This document shows, in pieces, positions 27,874-36,558 of a DNA stretch of 64,000 nt. The stretch is taken from positions 62,001 to 126,000 of the forward strand of contig JACPDN010000005.1 in NCBI GenBank assembly GCA_016183985.1, written 5' to 3'. A program made the translations under genes and the position numbers. Position 1 is the first letter of the stretch; every line of letters begins with the position of its first letter. Under the pieces are notes generated by a model. That model saw only the letters and a program-made list of their open reading frames with translations. It was not told the origin of the DNA and ran no database searches. Origin of the DNA: Pseudomonadota bacterium. Its GTDB lineage: Bacteria; Pseudomonadota; Alphaproteobacteria; Dongiales; Dongiaceae.

Positions 27874-28581
27874 TTACTTGAAGGCGATATTGACGCGCTT
27901 GTTCATCTTGCCCTTGCTCTCAATCTTGACGATCTCGACCAGGCCGATCTCGGACGTATTGCGTACATGCGTGCCACCGCAGGGCTGCAAGTCGATTCCC
28001 GCGATATCGAGCAGTCGCACCTTGCCGTGGCCGCTCGGCGGTTTCACAGACATGGTGCGGACGAGTTCTGGCCTTGCGGCCAGTTCGTCGTCCGTGATCC
28101 AACGCGGTGTCACGTCGTGATTGCTAGTTATAACGGCGTTGAGTGCCTCGGTTAGGGCAACCTTATCCAGGGTCGTCTCAGGCGGCAGATTGAAGTCGAG
28201 TCTGCCTTTGCCGTCGCTGATCTGCCCGCCGGTGACGTCGCCTTTGATAAGCGAACAGAGGAGATGCAGGCATGTGTGCATGCGCATCAAACGGTGGCGA
28301 CGGTCCCAATCGATGGCAGCGTCTACCTTGGTGCCGATTGCGGGAAGAGCGCTGCCCTCCGCCGGGACATGCAATATGTCGCCGGGGTTGGGGCCTTTGC
28401 GCGTATCGACAATCTCAATGCGGCTGCCGTCGGCGCAGAGTAGCCGCCCGGTATCACCGGGTTGGCCGCCGCCTGTCGGATAAAACACAGTGCGATCAAG
28501 TGCGATACCTTCGGCGCTGCTGGCGGTGACAACCGCCTCACAAGTCCGGAGATATGAATCCTGACGAAATAGCTCTTCCAT
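27874..28581 (-). CDS. Alanyl-tRNA editing protein, AlaX type
   Basis: 235 residues from the ATG at 28581; an ATG at 28617 gives 12 extra residues. It has the editing domain of alanyl-tRNA synthetase only: ALDRTVFYPTGGGQPGDTG, the zinc motif HTCLH and the C-terminal CGGTHV. Such proteins deacylate mischarged Ser- or Gly-tRNA(Ala). It lies between cysK and sseA with gaps of 60 bases (24 if the upstream start is used) and 13 bases, clearly the same operon. Its link with cysteine genes is unexplained. Confidence 0.9.
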   Translation of the reverse strand: MEELFRQDSYLRTCEAVVTASSAEGIALDRTVFYPTGGGQPGDTGRLLCADGSRIEIVDTRKGPNPGDILHVPAEGSALPAIGTKVDAAIDWDRRHRLMRMHTCLHLLCSLIKGDVTGGQISDGKGRLDFNLPPETTLDKVALTEALNAVITSNHDVTPRWITDDELAARPELVRTMSVKPPSGHGKVRLLDIAGIDLQPCGGTHVRNTSEIGLVEIVKIESKGKMNKRVNIAFK

Positions 28582-28641
28582 CCCGATCGACGCTTCTTGT
28601 TGCTGGGCGCCGATCATAATTGGGGTGGAGAAGTGTTACAA

Positions 28642-29640
28642 CTAGAGCCAGCCCGGCGTTGGTAGTCCCTTGGAGATCAAGAAGGCAGGATTGAACAGCT
28701 TGGATTGATAGCGCGTGCCGAAGTCGCAAAGGATCGTGACGATTGTATGGCCTGGGCCGAGTTCTTTGGCGAGGCGGATGGCGCCGGCTACGTTGATGCC
28801 GCTGGAGCCGCCGAGGCAGAGGCCTTCTTCCCGCAGGAGATCGAACACGATCGGGAGAGCTTCCGCGTCGGGGATTTGGAAGGGAATATCGACTGGCGTT
28901 CCATCGACATTCTTCGTGATACGGCCCTGGCCGATGCCCTCCGTGATGGAGGAGCCGGAGGATTTGAGTTCACCTGTCTTGAAATAGCTGTAGAGCGCAG
29001 CGCCTTCCGGATCGGCGAGGCCGATCTTGATGTTCGGGTTCTGCTCTTTAAGGAACATGGAAATGCCGGCAAGCGTGCCGCCAGTGCCAACGGAGCAAAC
29101 GAAACCATCGACCTTGCCATCCGTCTGCTTCCAGATCTCCGGGCCCGTCGTGCGATAGTGACCCTTGCGGTTGGCGACATTGTCAAACTGATTGGCCCAG
29201 ATAACGCCGTTAGGGTTGGTTTCCTTGAGCTCCTCGGCGACGCTTTCGGAGACGCGCACGTAATTGCCGGGATCCTTGTAGGGCAGGGCCGGCACTTCGC
29301 GCAGTTCGGCGCCGGCGAGCCGCAACATGTCCTTCTTTTCCTGGCTTTGGGTCTCAGGGATGATGATCAGGGTCTTGTATCCCCGCGCATTGCCGACCAG
29401 GGCGAGGCCGATACCGGTATTGCCAGCCGTCCCTTCGACGATCAGGCCGCCCTTGCGGATGAGGCCTTTTTCTTCGGCATCCTGGATAATCGCCAAGGCG
29501 GCACGATCCTTCACAGATCCGCCAGGGTTGAGGAATTCCGCCTTGCCCAGAATGGTGCAGCCGGTGAGTTCGGACGCCTTCTTCAGCTTGATAAGCGGCG
29601 TATTGCCGATTGTGTCGACGAAGCCCTGCCGGAAATCCAT
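28642..29640 (-). CDS. cysK: Cysteine synthase (O-acetylserine sulfhydrylase family)
   Basis: 332 residues from the ATG at 29640, preceded by ACGAGGA with 5 bases spacing, which decides the start over an ATG at 29661. PLP fold-type II: IGNTPLIKL, PLP Lys44 in NPGGSVKDR, EGTAGNTGIGLAL, SVGTGGTLAG and the C-terminal LGGSSGINVAGAIRLA. It makes cysteine from O-acetylserine and sulfide in the cytoplasm. The protein is a little longer than the usual 310 residues and could also be a cystathionine beta-synthase-like relative. First gene of the operon; a GTGTGAAAT motif lies just upstream. Confidence 0.9.
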   Translation of the reverse strand: MDFRQGFVDTIGNTPLIKLKKASELTGCTILGKAEFLNPGGSVKDRAALAIIQDAEEKGLIRKGGLIVEGTAGNTGIGLALVGNARGYKTLIIIPETQSQEKKDMLRLAGAELREVPALPYKDPGNYVRVSESVAEELKETNPNGVIWANQFDNVANRKGHYRTTGPEIWKQTDGKVDGFVCSVGTGGTLAGISMFLKEQNPNIKIGLADPEGAALYSYFKTGELKSSGSSITEGIGQGRITKNVDGTPVDIPFQIPDAEALPIVFDLLREEGLCLGGSSGINVAGAIRLAKELGPGHTIVTILCDFGTRYQSKLFNPAFLISKGLPTPGWL

Positions 29641-29666
29641 TATATTCCTCGTAGAATTCACCAGTT

Positions 29667-29679
29667 GGTGTGAAATCTA
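29667..29679 (+). promoter_or_regulatory. Candidate sulfur-regulon motif upstream of cysK
   Basis: The plus strand reads GGTGTGAAATCTA, 27 bases before the cysK start. It shares GTGTGAAAT with the cysH upstream copies. A common regulator of sulfate and cysteine genes could bind both. Confidence 0.4.
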
Positions 29680-29733
29680 AATTCTTTACCCGGCCCGATC
29701 AAGGGCCAGAAAACGCTGAACGGCCATGCCAAT

Positions 29734-31443
29734 TCAGGCGGCAATCAGCTCGAATTTATCAACATCCACCAAACCGAGATCGGTGATTTTCAGGTGTGGA
29801 ATGACGGGAAGTGGTAGGAAGGCCATCTGTAGGAATGGCTCTGCCAACGGGCATCCGAGGTCGCGGACGGCGTGGCGCAATGCCTCGATTTCACGGGCAA
29901 CCGTACGGAAATCCCGGTCGCTCATCAGACCGGCAAGCGGCAGCGGCATTTCAGCCAAAACGGCCCCACCAGCCGCCAGTACGAAACCACCACCCAGATC
30001 GATCAGTCGGTTGACGGCGATCGCCATGTCGGAATCGTCAGCGCCGACCACGCAGATATTGTGGCTATCATGTCCGATCGATGAGGCGATGGCGCCACGC
30101 GGCAATTTAAGGCCCTTCACGAAGCCGCGTCCGACCGACCCTCTCTTGCCATGCCGTTCCAGGACGCAGACCTTGATCACGTCATTGCCGATATCCACGA
30201 GCCTTTCGCCGTTGCGATAGGGCAGGGTTAGCGTGAGAAAGTCGGTCAGAACCTGGCCCTCACGCAGACCAATGACGGGCCCTGTGGGACCGTTGGCCGG
30301 AACGCGGAAGAGCGAGGCCTCGACCTTGCCAAGCTTGATCGATCGATAGCCAACAGGGGCGGGCATTGCGCGCCCGTCAAATATTTCCTCATCGACCCAG
30401 CGCCCGCCGGCAAGAACATGCGCCACATCGCAAGTTTCCAGGTCGTTGAGCAGGACAAGGTCCGCGCGCTGACCGGGCGCGATAAGGCCACGGTCGATCA
30501 GGCCAAAACCGCGTGCCGCCGACCAAGAGGCCAGGCGGTAGACATCGGCAAGCGGAGCCCCAGCTTTGATGGCACCGCGAATGAGGTGGTCGATATGCCC
30601 CTCCTGTGCGATATCAAGCGGATTGCGGTCATCCGTGCAGAATCCGAGGAACGGTGCCGTTGTGGTGCTAATGATCTCTGCCAAGGCATGCAGATCTTTG
30701 CAGGCGCTACCCTCGCGGATAAAGACCTGCATACCCTTGCGAAGCTTCTCCCAGGCTTCCGGCGCGCTTGTTGTCTCATGGCAATTGCGGATGCCGCAGG
30801 AAAGATAAGCGTTGAGTTCATAGCCCTTCATCAACGGAGCATGGCCGTCGATATGCTGGCCCCAGAAGGCCTCGATCTTGTCCATGACCTCCGGCACCTT
30901 ATTGAAGATCCCGGGGGCATTCATGAACTCCGCCAACCCGATCACCTTCGGATGCTGGCGATAAGGAACCAAGTCTGCCGCAGTAAGGCGACCGCCTGCC
31001 GTCTCGAGATGCGTTGCCGGCACGCAGGAGGAAAGCTGCACGCGGAGGTCCATTGCCGTCTGTTCAGCGCTGCGCAGGAAGAATTCAAGCCCCTCTTTGC
31101 CCAGGACGTTGCACATTTCGTGCGGATCACAGACAGCTGTTGTCGTGCCGCGGGGCAGCGCGCAGCGGTCAAATTCGGCCGGTCCCACCAGGCTGGATTC
31201 GACATGCAGGTGACAATCGATAAATCCAGGAACGACCGTGAAATTGCGGCCATCGATTTCCCGCTTGCCGCGATAGCTTTCATAGGTACCGACAATCCGG
31301 TCGCCACAGATGGCGATGTCGCCGTTGGCGATCTCGCCAGTAACGACATTGAGAAAGCGCGTGTTCTTGATGACCAGATCAGCCGGTTCCCGGCCCAGTC
31401 CTTGGTCAACGCCACGTTCTATGTTTTGCCGCAATTTGCTCAT
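29734..31443 (-). CDS. ade: Adenine deaminase
   Basis: 569 residues from the ATG at 31443. Amidohydrolase fold: the metal-binding VPGFIDCHLHVESSLV, CDPHEMCNVLG, LGLAEFMN-type segment around VIGLAEFMNAPG, DGHAPLMKGYELNAYL and CTDDRNPLD are characteristic of Ade, as is the C-terminal HDSHNICVVGADD. It converts adenine to hypoxanthine in purine salvage. Length is normal. An upstream in-frame ATG at 31518 adds a non-conserved leader. It is on the same strand as the CHASE2 gene, 96 bases away. Confidence 0.93.
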   Translation of the reverse strand: MSKLRQNIERGVDQGLGREPADLVIKNTRFLNVVTGEIANGDIAICGDRIVGTYESYRGKREIDGRNFTVVPGFIDCHLHVESSLVGPAEFDRCALPRGTTTAVCDPHEMCNVLGKEGLEFFLRSAEQTAMDLRVQLSSCVPATHLETAGGRLTAADLVPYRQHPKVIGLAEFMNAPGIFNKVPEVMDKIEAFWGQHIDGHAPLMKGYELNAYLSCGIRNCHETTSAPEAWEKLRKGMQVFIREGSACKDLHALAEIISTTTAPFLGFCTDDRNPLDIAQEGHIDHLIRGAIKAGAPLADVYRLASWSAARGFGLIDRGLIAPGQRADLVLLNDLETCDVAHVLAGGRWVDEEIFDGRAMPAPVGYRSIKLGKVEASLFRVPANGPTGPVIGLREGQVLTDFLTLTLPYRNGERLVDIGNDVIKVCVLERHGKRGSVGRGFVKGLKLPRGAIASSIGHDSHNICVVGADDSDMAIAVNRLIDLGGGFVLAAGGAVLAEMPLPLAGLMSDRDFRTVAREIEALRHAVRDLGCPLAEPFLQMAFLPLPVIPHLKITDLGLVDVDKFELIAA

Positions 31444-31539
31444 TTCTCGCCCGGTCCTGATCGATTTCCATCGCAGTCTGTCTGGCGACCAGTTTGATCC
31501 GATTGGGGACGGAATCAAAGCCGATCGTGACCGGAATGC

Positions 31540-34500
31540 TCAGTGATGGAACTTCGCCCGGTTGCGCGCCAAAAAGACCGAAGCCTCACCTGCAGGTAGT
31601 GGTTTGGCGAATAGGTAACCTTGACCGAATTGAATGCCGAGGCGCCGTAACTCGGCAGCCTGTTCTTCCGTCTCCACGCCTTCGGCCACGACATCACGTT
31701 CCAGGATATGGGCGAGGCTAGAAATGACGCGCACGATCTCAAGCCCCTCGCGGCTGTCGTTGATGCGCATGACGAAGGAGCGATCCACCTTCAGGGTATG
31801 AAACGGGAAGCGATGCAAATGGCTGAGGCTGGAATATCCGGTCCCGAAATCGTCGATCGAAACCTTGCAGCCAAGGGCAATGATCCGACGCAACACCTCA
31901 TTGGTGCGTTCGGGATTGTCCATGATGAGGCTTTCGGTGATCTCCAGCTTCAGCGTATGCGGCGGAATGCCAGTTATCTTCAAGGCGCGTTCGATATCCT
32001 CGACCAGCCCGACAGCCGCGAATTGTTTGCCGGATACATTGACGGCAATCTGTGGCGGATCACCTTCGGCCGGCATCCAAGCGGCTATCTGGCGCGCCGC
32101 ATCCATGATGCACTTGCGCCCAATATCGATGATCATATCCGTGTCTTCAGCTAACGGAATGAAGTCGACTGGCGAAATCAGGCCGCGGTCCGGATGGCGC
32201 CAGCGGATAAGCGCCTCAAAACCATGAAGATGCCCACCCTGCAACGCAATGATGGGTTGATAGAACAACTCGAACTGATCGCCGGCCGAGATCGCGCGCT
32301 TCATATCGGCCTCCAGGCCGAAGCGCTTCATGGCCGACTGATGCATGCTGGGCTCAAAGCGGACGACTTGGCCGCGCCCTTGGGCCTTGGCGCGATAGAG
32401 GGCCAGATTCGCGTCGCGAAGAAGTTCGTCGCCAACGGCACCCGCGGCCTGCGATGCCAAGACATAGCCGATAGAGGCTTCTATCTCGATCGGGCGGCCG
32501 GCAATTTCCATATGCTGGCCGATCACGGTCTTCAGCATCACGATAAGTTCTTCGGCGCCTTCTTCAACATTGCCGGCGACAAAGCGGGTGATCGCATATT
32601 CGTCCTCGCCGAGATGGGCCAGCGTATCTTCCGGGCGAATCTGCTCCTCGAGATTGCGGGCGAGGGTGATCAAAATATCGTCGCCGACTTTCTGCCCGAG
32701 CGTTTCATTATAGTGCCCGAAGCGGTCGATATCGAGGATTGCCACGATCACGTCGGAGCCGGAATCGCGCGCCCAAAGCTGCAATGCCTGCTCGGTCCGC
32801 TCCACCAGCAATGTGCGATTGGGTAGCTTGGTGAGATGTGAATGGAACGCGTTGAAGAGCAGATCCTGCTCAGCCTTCTTGCGGGCGGTGATGTCGGTCA
32901 TCGAGCCGGCGAACCGGGTTGGGCGGCCGGTCGCATCGCGCACGGCCATTCCGCGGATAGCCATCCACCGGTCGTTGCCCTCGCCATGGCGCATGCGCAG
33001 CTCCTGCTCGAAATGCGTCGAGCTGCCTTTGAGATGGGCATCGATCGCGGCGCGCATCATGTCAATATCGTCGCGATGCACGCGATCGAACCAGTCGCCC
33101 GGTTGCCCTGACATGCGGCTGGCACGCAAGCCAAGCATTTGCTGCCAGCGTGTAGAGGTGAAGAGGCTATTGTTGATCAGATCCCAGTCCCACAGGCCAT
33201 CATTGGCGCCGCGTGCTGCAAGCGCATAGCGCTCTTCGCTTTCGCGCAGCCCCTGTTCCGCCCGTCGACGGGCCTCCTCGTCACTAATGTTCCGCAGAGT
33301 GCGCTGGACGCCGGCATTGAGAACGACGGAAATAACTGGGTAGAGCCAATTGATCCAGATTCCACCAGGGAACAAGGCGAGATATGTCACGATCGACCAG
33401 GCAACAACCAAGCCTGCATTTCCCGCAGCACCTGCCATCGTCGGGAGGCGGCGTGCCAGAAAGGCGCCGATGCTACCCAGTAATATGACGGCGGTCAGGC
33501 TGACATAAGAGCTCCATTGTGGGCGGGTCAGGTTGCCACCGTGGATCAGCCTTTCGGCCACCGTCGCGTTACGGACGACACCTGGAAGCTCCGCATCGAA
33601 GGGCGATTGGACAAAGTCGCTGCCGCCCTGGAAGTTCGTGCCGAGTAGCACCAGCTTGTTCTTGAATGTATCGGCGTTGAAGCGGCCGGCAATGACGTCG
33701 GAGAACGAAACCGTCGGCGTGGCGCGCGCGTTGCCGAAATAGTTCACAACAACGGAGTTATCTGGATCGACCGGGATGGTACGATCCGCGCCAATATAAA
33801 CGGCGCTACCCAAATCGATGCGAACTTGCTGCCAGTCGACCCCGAGATAGTGTGCGGTCGCGGCCAAGGACATCGATGGAAAGCAATCGTCATCGAAATA
33901 GGTCGCGAGGTATTCAGTGCGGGGCGCGTCGTCGACATCATGATTGATATTGACGCTGCCGCCGCCAACGGCTGCGCTGGACAGGGACGGCAATGGAGCC
34001 TGCATGGTGTTGCCGAACTGCACAGTGTTGGCGGGGTCGCAGGCAGGCTTCGTCCGAACGAAATGCCAGGGGACGACCCAGTTGGGTGTTTGGGGGGTGC
34101 CGCTATCAGGTGAATAGGAGAACGGCAAAAGGACATTCCGAGCGCGTCGTATGGCCTCGGCCAATGACTGGTCAGCAGTGGCACTCTGGACAAGCTCAGT
34201 TGTCTGCTGTGTGGCGGAACTATCGGCAGGCAGAGTTCTCGCGAGTTCCATCAGGCGTGCGCGGACGTCCTGCGGCAGATCGGGTTCCGGTTCCAGCCAC
34301 AGATAGTCCATCGCGATGGTCTTGGCACCAGCGGCGGCCAGGCGATCGATGGCTTGCGCCGTGATACGCCGGCTGACGGGCCAACGGCCCAATGCCTTCG
34401 TTGAGGCTTCGTCATAGCCGACAACAACGACGTCACCGCTGGGCGCTTCGGGGCCGCGAATGAGGAAGCGGGTGTTGAGGGCGATGCGCTCGATGCGCTC

Positions 34501-34740
34501 AAGGAAATCTGGCGCAGTCACATGCAAGATTGCAACGAGGCAGGAAATCGCGAGTGCCGCGAGCACTGCCTGGTTCTTCCAAAATACCAAGACCTTTGGC
34601 CGTGACGCGGAAGGGTCCGGTGTCTCGCCTGGCTCCGGAGGGCCGTCGTGGGGGGCATATGACTGCGATTGCTTGTTCAAGTCCGCCGATTCCCCTCCAA
34701 TTGATTGAGAACAATGGTCTTGTTTGATGTCGGAATTCAA
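31540..34740 (-). CDS. CHASE2-PAS-GGDEF-EAL membrane protein, probable c-di-GMP phosphodiesterase
   Basis: 1066 residues. Order: cytoplasmic N-terminus, one membrane helix (about 55-75), a periplasmic CHASE2 sensor (about 80-395), three helices (about 400-475), PAS with PAC (about 510-625), GGDEF (about 640-790) and EAL (about 805-1060). The GGDEF signature is degenerate (GEDEY), so cyclase activity is doubtful. The EAL domain looks intact: FEALIRWRHP, EITESLIMDN, DDFGTGYSSL, KVDRSFV and AEGVETEEQ. It should hydrolyse c-di-GMP in response to a periplasmic cue. It lies 2.1 kb upstream of the adhesin and may control adhesin retention (inference). Confidence 0.93.
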   Translation of the reverse strand: MNSDIKQDHCSQSIGGESADLNKQSQSYAPHDGPPEPGETPDPSASRPKVLVFWKNQAVLAALAISCLVAILHVTAPDFLERIERIALNTRFLIRGPEAPSGDVVVVGYDEASTKALGRWPVSRRITAQAIDRLAAAGAKTIAMDYLWLEPEPDLPQDVRARLMELARTLPADSSATQQTTELVQSATADQSLAEAIRRARNVLLPFSYSPDSGTPQTPNWVVPWHFVRTKPACDPANTVQFGNTMQAPLPSLSSAAVGGGSVNINHDVDDAPRTEYLATYFDDDCFPSMSLAATAHYLGVDWQQVRIDLGSAVYIGADRTIPVDPDNSVVVNYFGNARATPTVSFSDVIAGRFNADTFKNKLVLLGTNFQGGSDFVQSPFDAELPGVVRNATVAERLIHGGNLTRPQWSSYVSLTAVILLGSIGAFLARRLPTMAGAAGNAGLVVAWSIVTYLALFPGGIWINWLYPVISVVLNAGVQRTLRNISDEEARRRAEQGLRESEERYALAARGANDGLWDWDLINNSLFTSTRWQQMLGLRASRMSGQPGDWFDRVHRDDIDMMRAAIDAHLKGSSTHFEQELRMRHGEGNDRWMAIRGMAVRDATGRPTRFAGSMTDITARKKAEQDLLFNAFHSHLTKLPNRTLLVERTEQALQLWARDSGSDVIVAILDIDRFGHYNETLGQKVGDDILITLARNLEEQIRPEDTLAHLGEDEYAITRFVAGNVEEGAEELIVMLKTVIGQHMEIAGRPIEIEASIGYVLASQAAGAVGDELLRDANLALYRAKAQGRGQVVRFEPSMHQSAMKRFGLEADMKRAISAGDQFELFYQPIIALQGGHLHGFEALIRWRHPDRGLISPVDFIPLAEDTDMIIDIGRKCIMDAARQIAAWMPAEGDPPQIAVNVSGKQFAAVGLVEDIERALKITGIPPHTLKLEITESLIMDNPERTNEVLRRIIALGCKVSIDDFGTGYSSLSHLHRFPFHTLKVDRSFVMRINDSREGLEIVRVISSLAHILERDVVAEGVETEEQAAELRRLGIQFGQGYLFAKPLPAGEASVFLARNRAKFHH

Positions 34741-34962
34741 CTCGCAGAAGCAGGTATTTGTCTAAAAATCGGCCAAAGCTCACATTTTTGAGGTATGGTT
34801 AAGCAATAGTTTACTGTCATGAATGGTTGATATTATTATTTATAATCAATTTAGTATGCAGATATTCTCAAGTTTTGTGAGAAGAAAATGAGGACTACCC
34901 GATTTGGTTGGCGGGGATTGCGGTATGGAATCGATTCAATTAGCTTTTATGTAGTATTTTAG
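34741..34962. promoter_or_regulatory. AT-rich divergent intergenic region
   Basis: 222 bases between the CHASE2 gene (minus) and the small 115-residue protein (plus). It is far more AT-rich than the surroundings, with runs such as ATTATTATTTATAATC around 34830-34845, and probably holds divergent promoters. A 24-codon frame at 34888-34962 is noted under rejected items. Confidence 0.5.
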
Positions 34963-35310
34963 ATGTTGCAGCGCATAGGGATGAGCGCAGCCATGAACGA
35001 GATCGACGCAAACAACGATCATATTACCGGAGCCGAGACGGCGGCCGTCGCCGACGGGTCGCAATTCACGCTCAACCTGGCGGATCTTCTTCCGGATGCG
35101 AATGGCGAAATTGTCATCCTCAACGAGGGCGACGACCCCTGCCTCAACATTGTGACCGACCTTCGCTTGTTGGAAAGCGGCATCGCCGAATCCCACATCA
35201 CTGACGGCGGCATTGAGGTAAAGGGCTTGCAGTACTGGGTCTTTGAAGATGGTACGAAGCTCTATTATTCGCCGGGTCTCAGCATCTCAGTCGAACACGA
35301 GATCGGCTGA
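34963..35310 (+). CDS. Small acidic protein, unknown
   Basis: 115 residues from the ATG at 34963; later in-frame ATGs at 34981 and 34993 are possible. No signal peptide, no membrane helix. The chain is strongly acidic, with a FTLNLADLLP segment, ILNEGDDPCLNIV and a C-terminal beta-like YWVFEDGTKLYYSPGLSISVEHE. The single Cys is at about residue 67. It has no family I recognise. It sits between the CHASE2 and adhesin genes and may belong to the adhesin cluster. Acidic, Asp/Glu-rich character resembles secreted adhesin modules, but I would not call it one. Confidence 0.55.
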   Translation: MLQRIGMSAAMNEIDANNDHITGAETAAVADGSQFTLNLADLLPDANGEIVILNEGDDPCLNIVTDLRLLESGIAESHITDGGIEVKGLQYWVFEDGTKLYYSPGLSISVEHEIG

Positions 35311-35330
35311 GCAGCGTCCCTGCGGCATTC

Positions 35331-35693
35331 TCAGGGAAGTTCCTGATCTTCGTCGTCAGCGCCATCAAGCAGTTCAGTAATGGGGCTGAGCGACGACCGG
35401 AGCCGTTTACGTCGCATAAGCTTGTCCTGGGCCGCCGGCGGGAAGTCTGTCAGCATCACCACATTCTTGCTGATCAAGATATCGGTCAGATCCTCATAGA
35501 CGCGGATCATGTCGAGGTCAGACTGCAACATCGACGGCTTATCGCCCTGCGCTTGCGGCTGGTTGCCGGCATTTTGCTGCAGAAAGCCTTGGACAGCCGG
35601 GTGAGTCGGCGGCAGATATTCCTCGGCGCCAGCAGCCATTTCCCGGTAGATGGCCATGACTTGACCATTCCCGTCCCGCATCACAAAAGGCAT
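35331..35693 (-). CDS. Conserved hypothetical small protein
   Basis: 120 residues. The N-terminus MPFVMRDGNGQVMAIY and the tail RRKRLRSSLSPITELLDGADDEDQELP resemble a small conserved family sometimes mislabelled as tryptophan synthase beta-like; this is recalled, not searched. The middle has LDMIRVYEDLTDILISKNVVMLTDFPPAAQDKLMRRK. No signal or membrane segment. It converges with the 115-residue gene and diverges from the RHH-PAS gene. Confidence 0.6.
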   Translation of the reverse strand: MPFVMRDGNGQVMAIYREMAAGAEEYLPPTHPAVQGFLQQNAGNQPQAQGDKPSMLQSDLDMIRVYEDLTDILISKNVVMLTDFPPAAQDKLMRRKRLRSSLSPITELLDGADDEDQELP

Positions 35694-35792
35694 AACCGAC
35701 CCCCCAAGGCAGAATGTTTCGCTATTCTAGCCAGTTGGCGGGCTTGGCTGAAAGCATAAATGAGGCACTAGTCAACTCCCCCTAAAATGTGT

Positions 35793-35806
35793 CACACTGC
35801 AGTGTG
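35793..35806. promoter_or_regulatory. Perfect 14-bp palindrome, candidate operator
   Basis: CACACTGCAGTGTG is fully self-complementary. It lies in the divergent region between the 120-residue gene and the RHH-PAS gene, 101 bases before the latter's ATG. RHH proteins bind palindromes, so autoregulation is plausible. Confidence 0.5.
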
Positions 35807-35907
35807 TGCTCATCGTGGGGGAGCGGGTTGCGCGCGTCGTTTCAATTTTACCGCGTACCACAGCCCTGTCACAGCCCGAATCGTCAGTAAATAAGGGGTT
35901 ACGGCGG

Positions 35908-36558
35908 ATGGAGTTGCAACGTGAGTCGACGGCAGCATTGGCAAAGGCGCTGCCCGATCCGAAACTCGTGCATCGCGTGGTACAGTATCGCGGACGGCGT
36001 TATTCGCTGAAGCTCGATCAGGCCTCATGGGCAGCTTTGGAACAGGCCGCCGCGCGTCGGCGGGTGCGTCTCAACCAGCTGGTGGACGAGCTCTCAACTG
36101 CCACCAATCATGAAGGCAATTTCTCGGCGACAGTGCGGGCGCAGTGCCTTGCGGAGCTGAAACAGCAGATATCCGATCTTGAAGACCGGGTTCGTCAACA
36201 GTCCATGTCGGGACAAGGTGTTTCAGCCTCTTTGATCGCCGACGCATGCCCCGTTCCAGCTTTCGTGGCTAATGGTCAAAGCGTCATGCTCAAGGCCAAC
36301 GCGGCCGCGCAGAAATGGCTGGGGCTTGGTGAATCGGCGCTCGTAGGGAAGCCGCTTGACCAGTACTTTCAGGTGAAATCCTCCCTGCCACTGGGGCAGA
36401 TTGTCGAACAGTTTGCGCAGGGCAGGAACCAGGTTTACCCCGCCCGTATCGTCTGCCTCCGCCCGGGGCGGTTGATTATGGCCAAGGCCAATATCTGCCC
36501 GATTCTGCGCCGAGCAGAGGGGGATTTGGCCTATGTTCTGATGATTGAAATTGCTTGA
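35908..36558 (+). CDS. RHH-PAS protein, probable local regulator
   Basis: 216 residues from the ATG at 35908 with AAGGGG 9 bases before; a GTG at 35806 is rejected since it begins inside the palindrome. An N-terminal ribbon-helix-helix-like segment (about 25-65, RRYSLKLDQASWAALEQAAARRRVRLNQLVDEL) is followed by a linker or short coiled coil (about 75-100, LAELKQQISDLEDRVRQQ) and a PAS-like domain (about 108-216, PVPAFVANGQSVMLKANAAAQKWLGLGESALVGKPL). This would be a DNA-binding protein with a PAS sensor. It ends 282 bases before the giant adhesin ATG, on the same strand, so control of adhesin expression is the simple inference. Confidence 0.7.
   Translation: MELQRESTAALAKALPDPKLVHRVVQYRGRRYSLKLDQASWAALEQAAARRRVRLNQLVDELSTATNHEGNFSATVRAQCLAELKQQISDLEDRVRQQSMSGQGVSASLIADACPVPAFVANGQSVMLKANAAAQKWLGLGESALVGKPLDQYFQVKSSLPLGQIVEQFAQGRNQVYPARIVCLRPGRLIMAKANICPILRRAEGDLAYVLMIEIA

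Noticed and set aside
34888-34962. 24-codon frame ending directly before the ATG at 34963, a possible leader peptide
   Set aside because: No strong ribosome binding site and no regulatory sequence pattern; probably chance in an AT-rich promoter.
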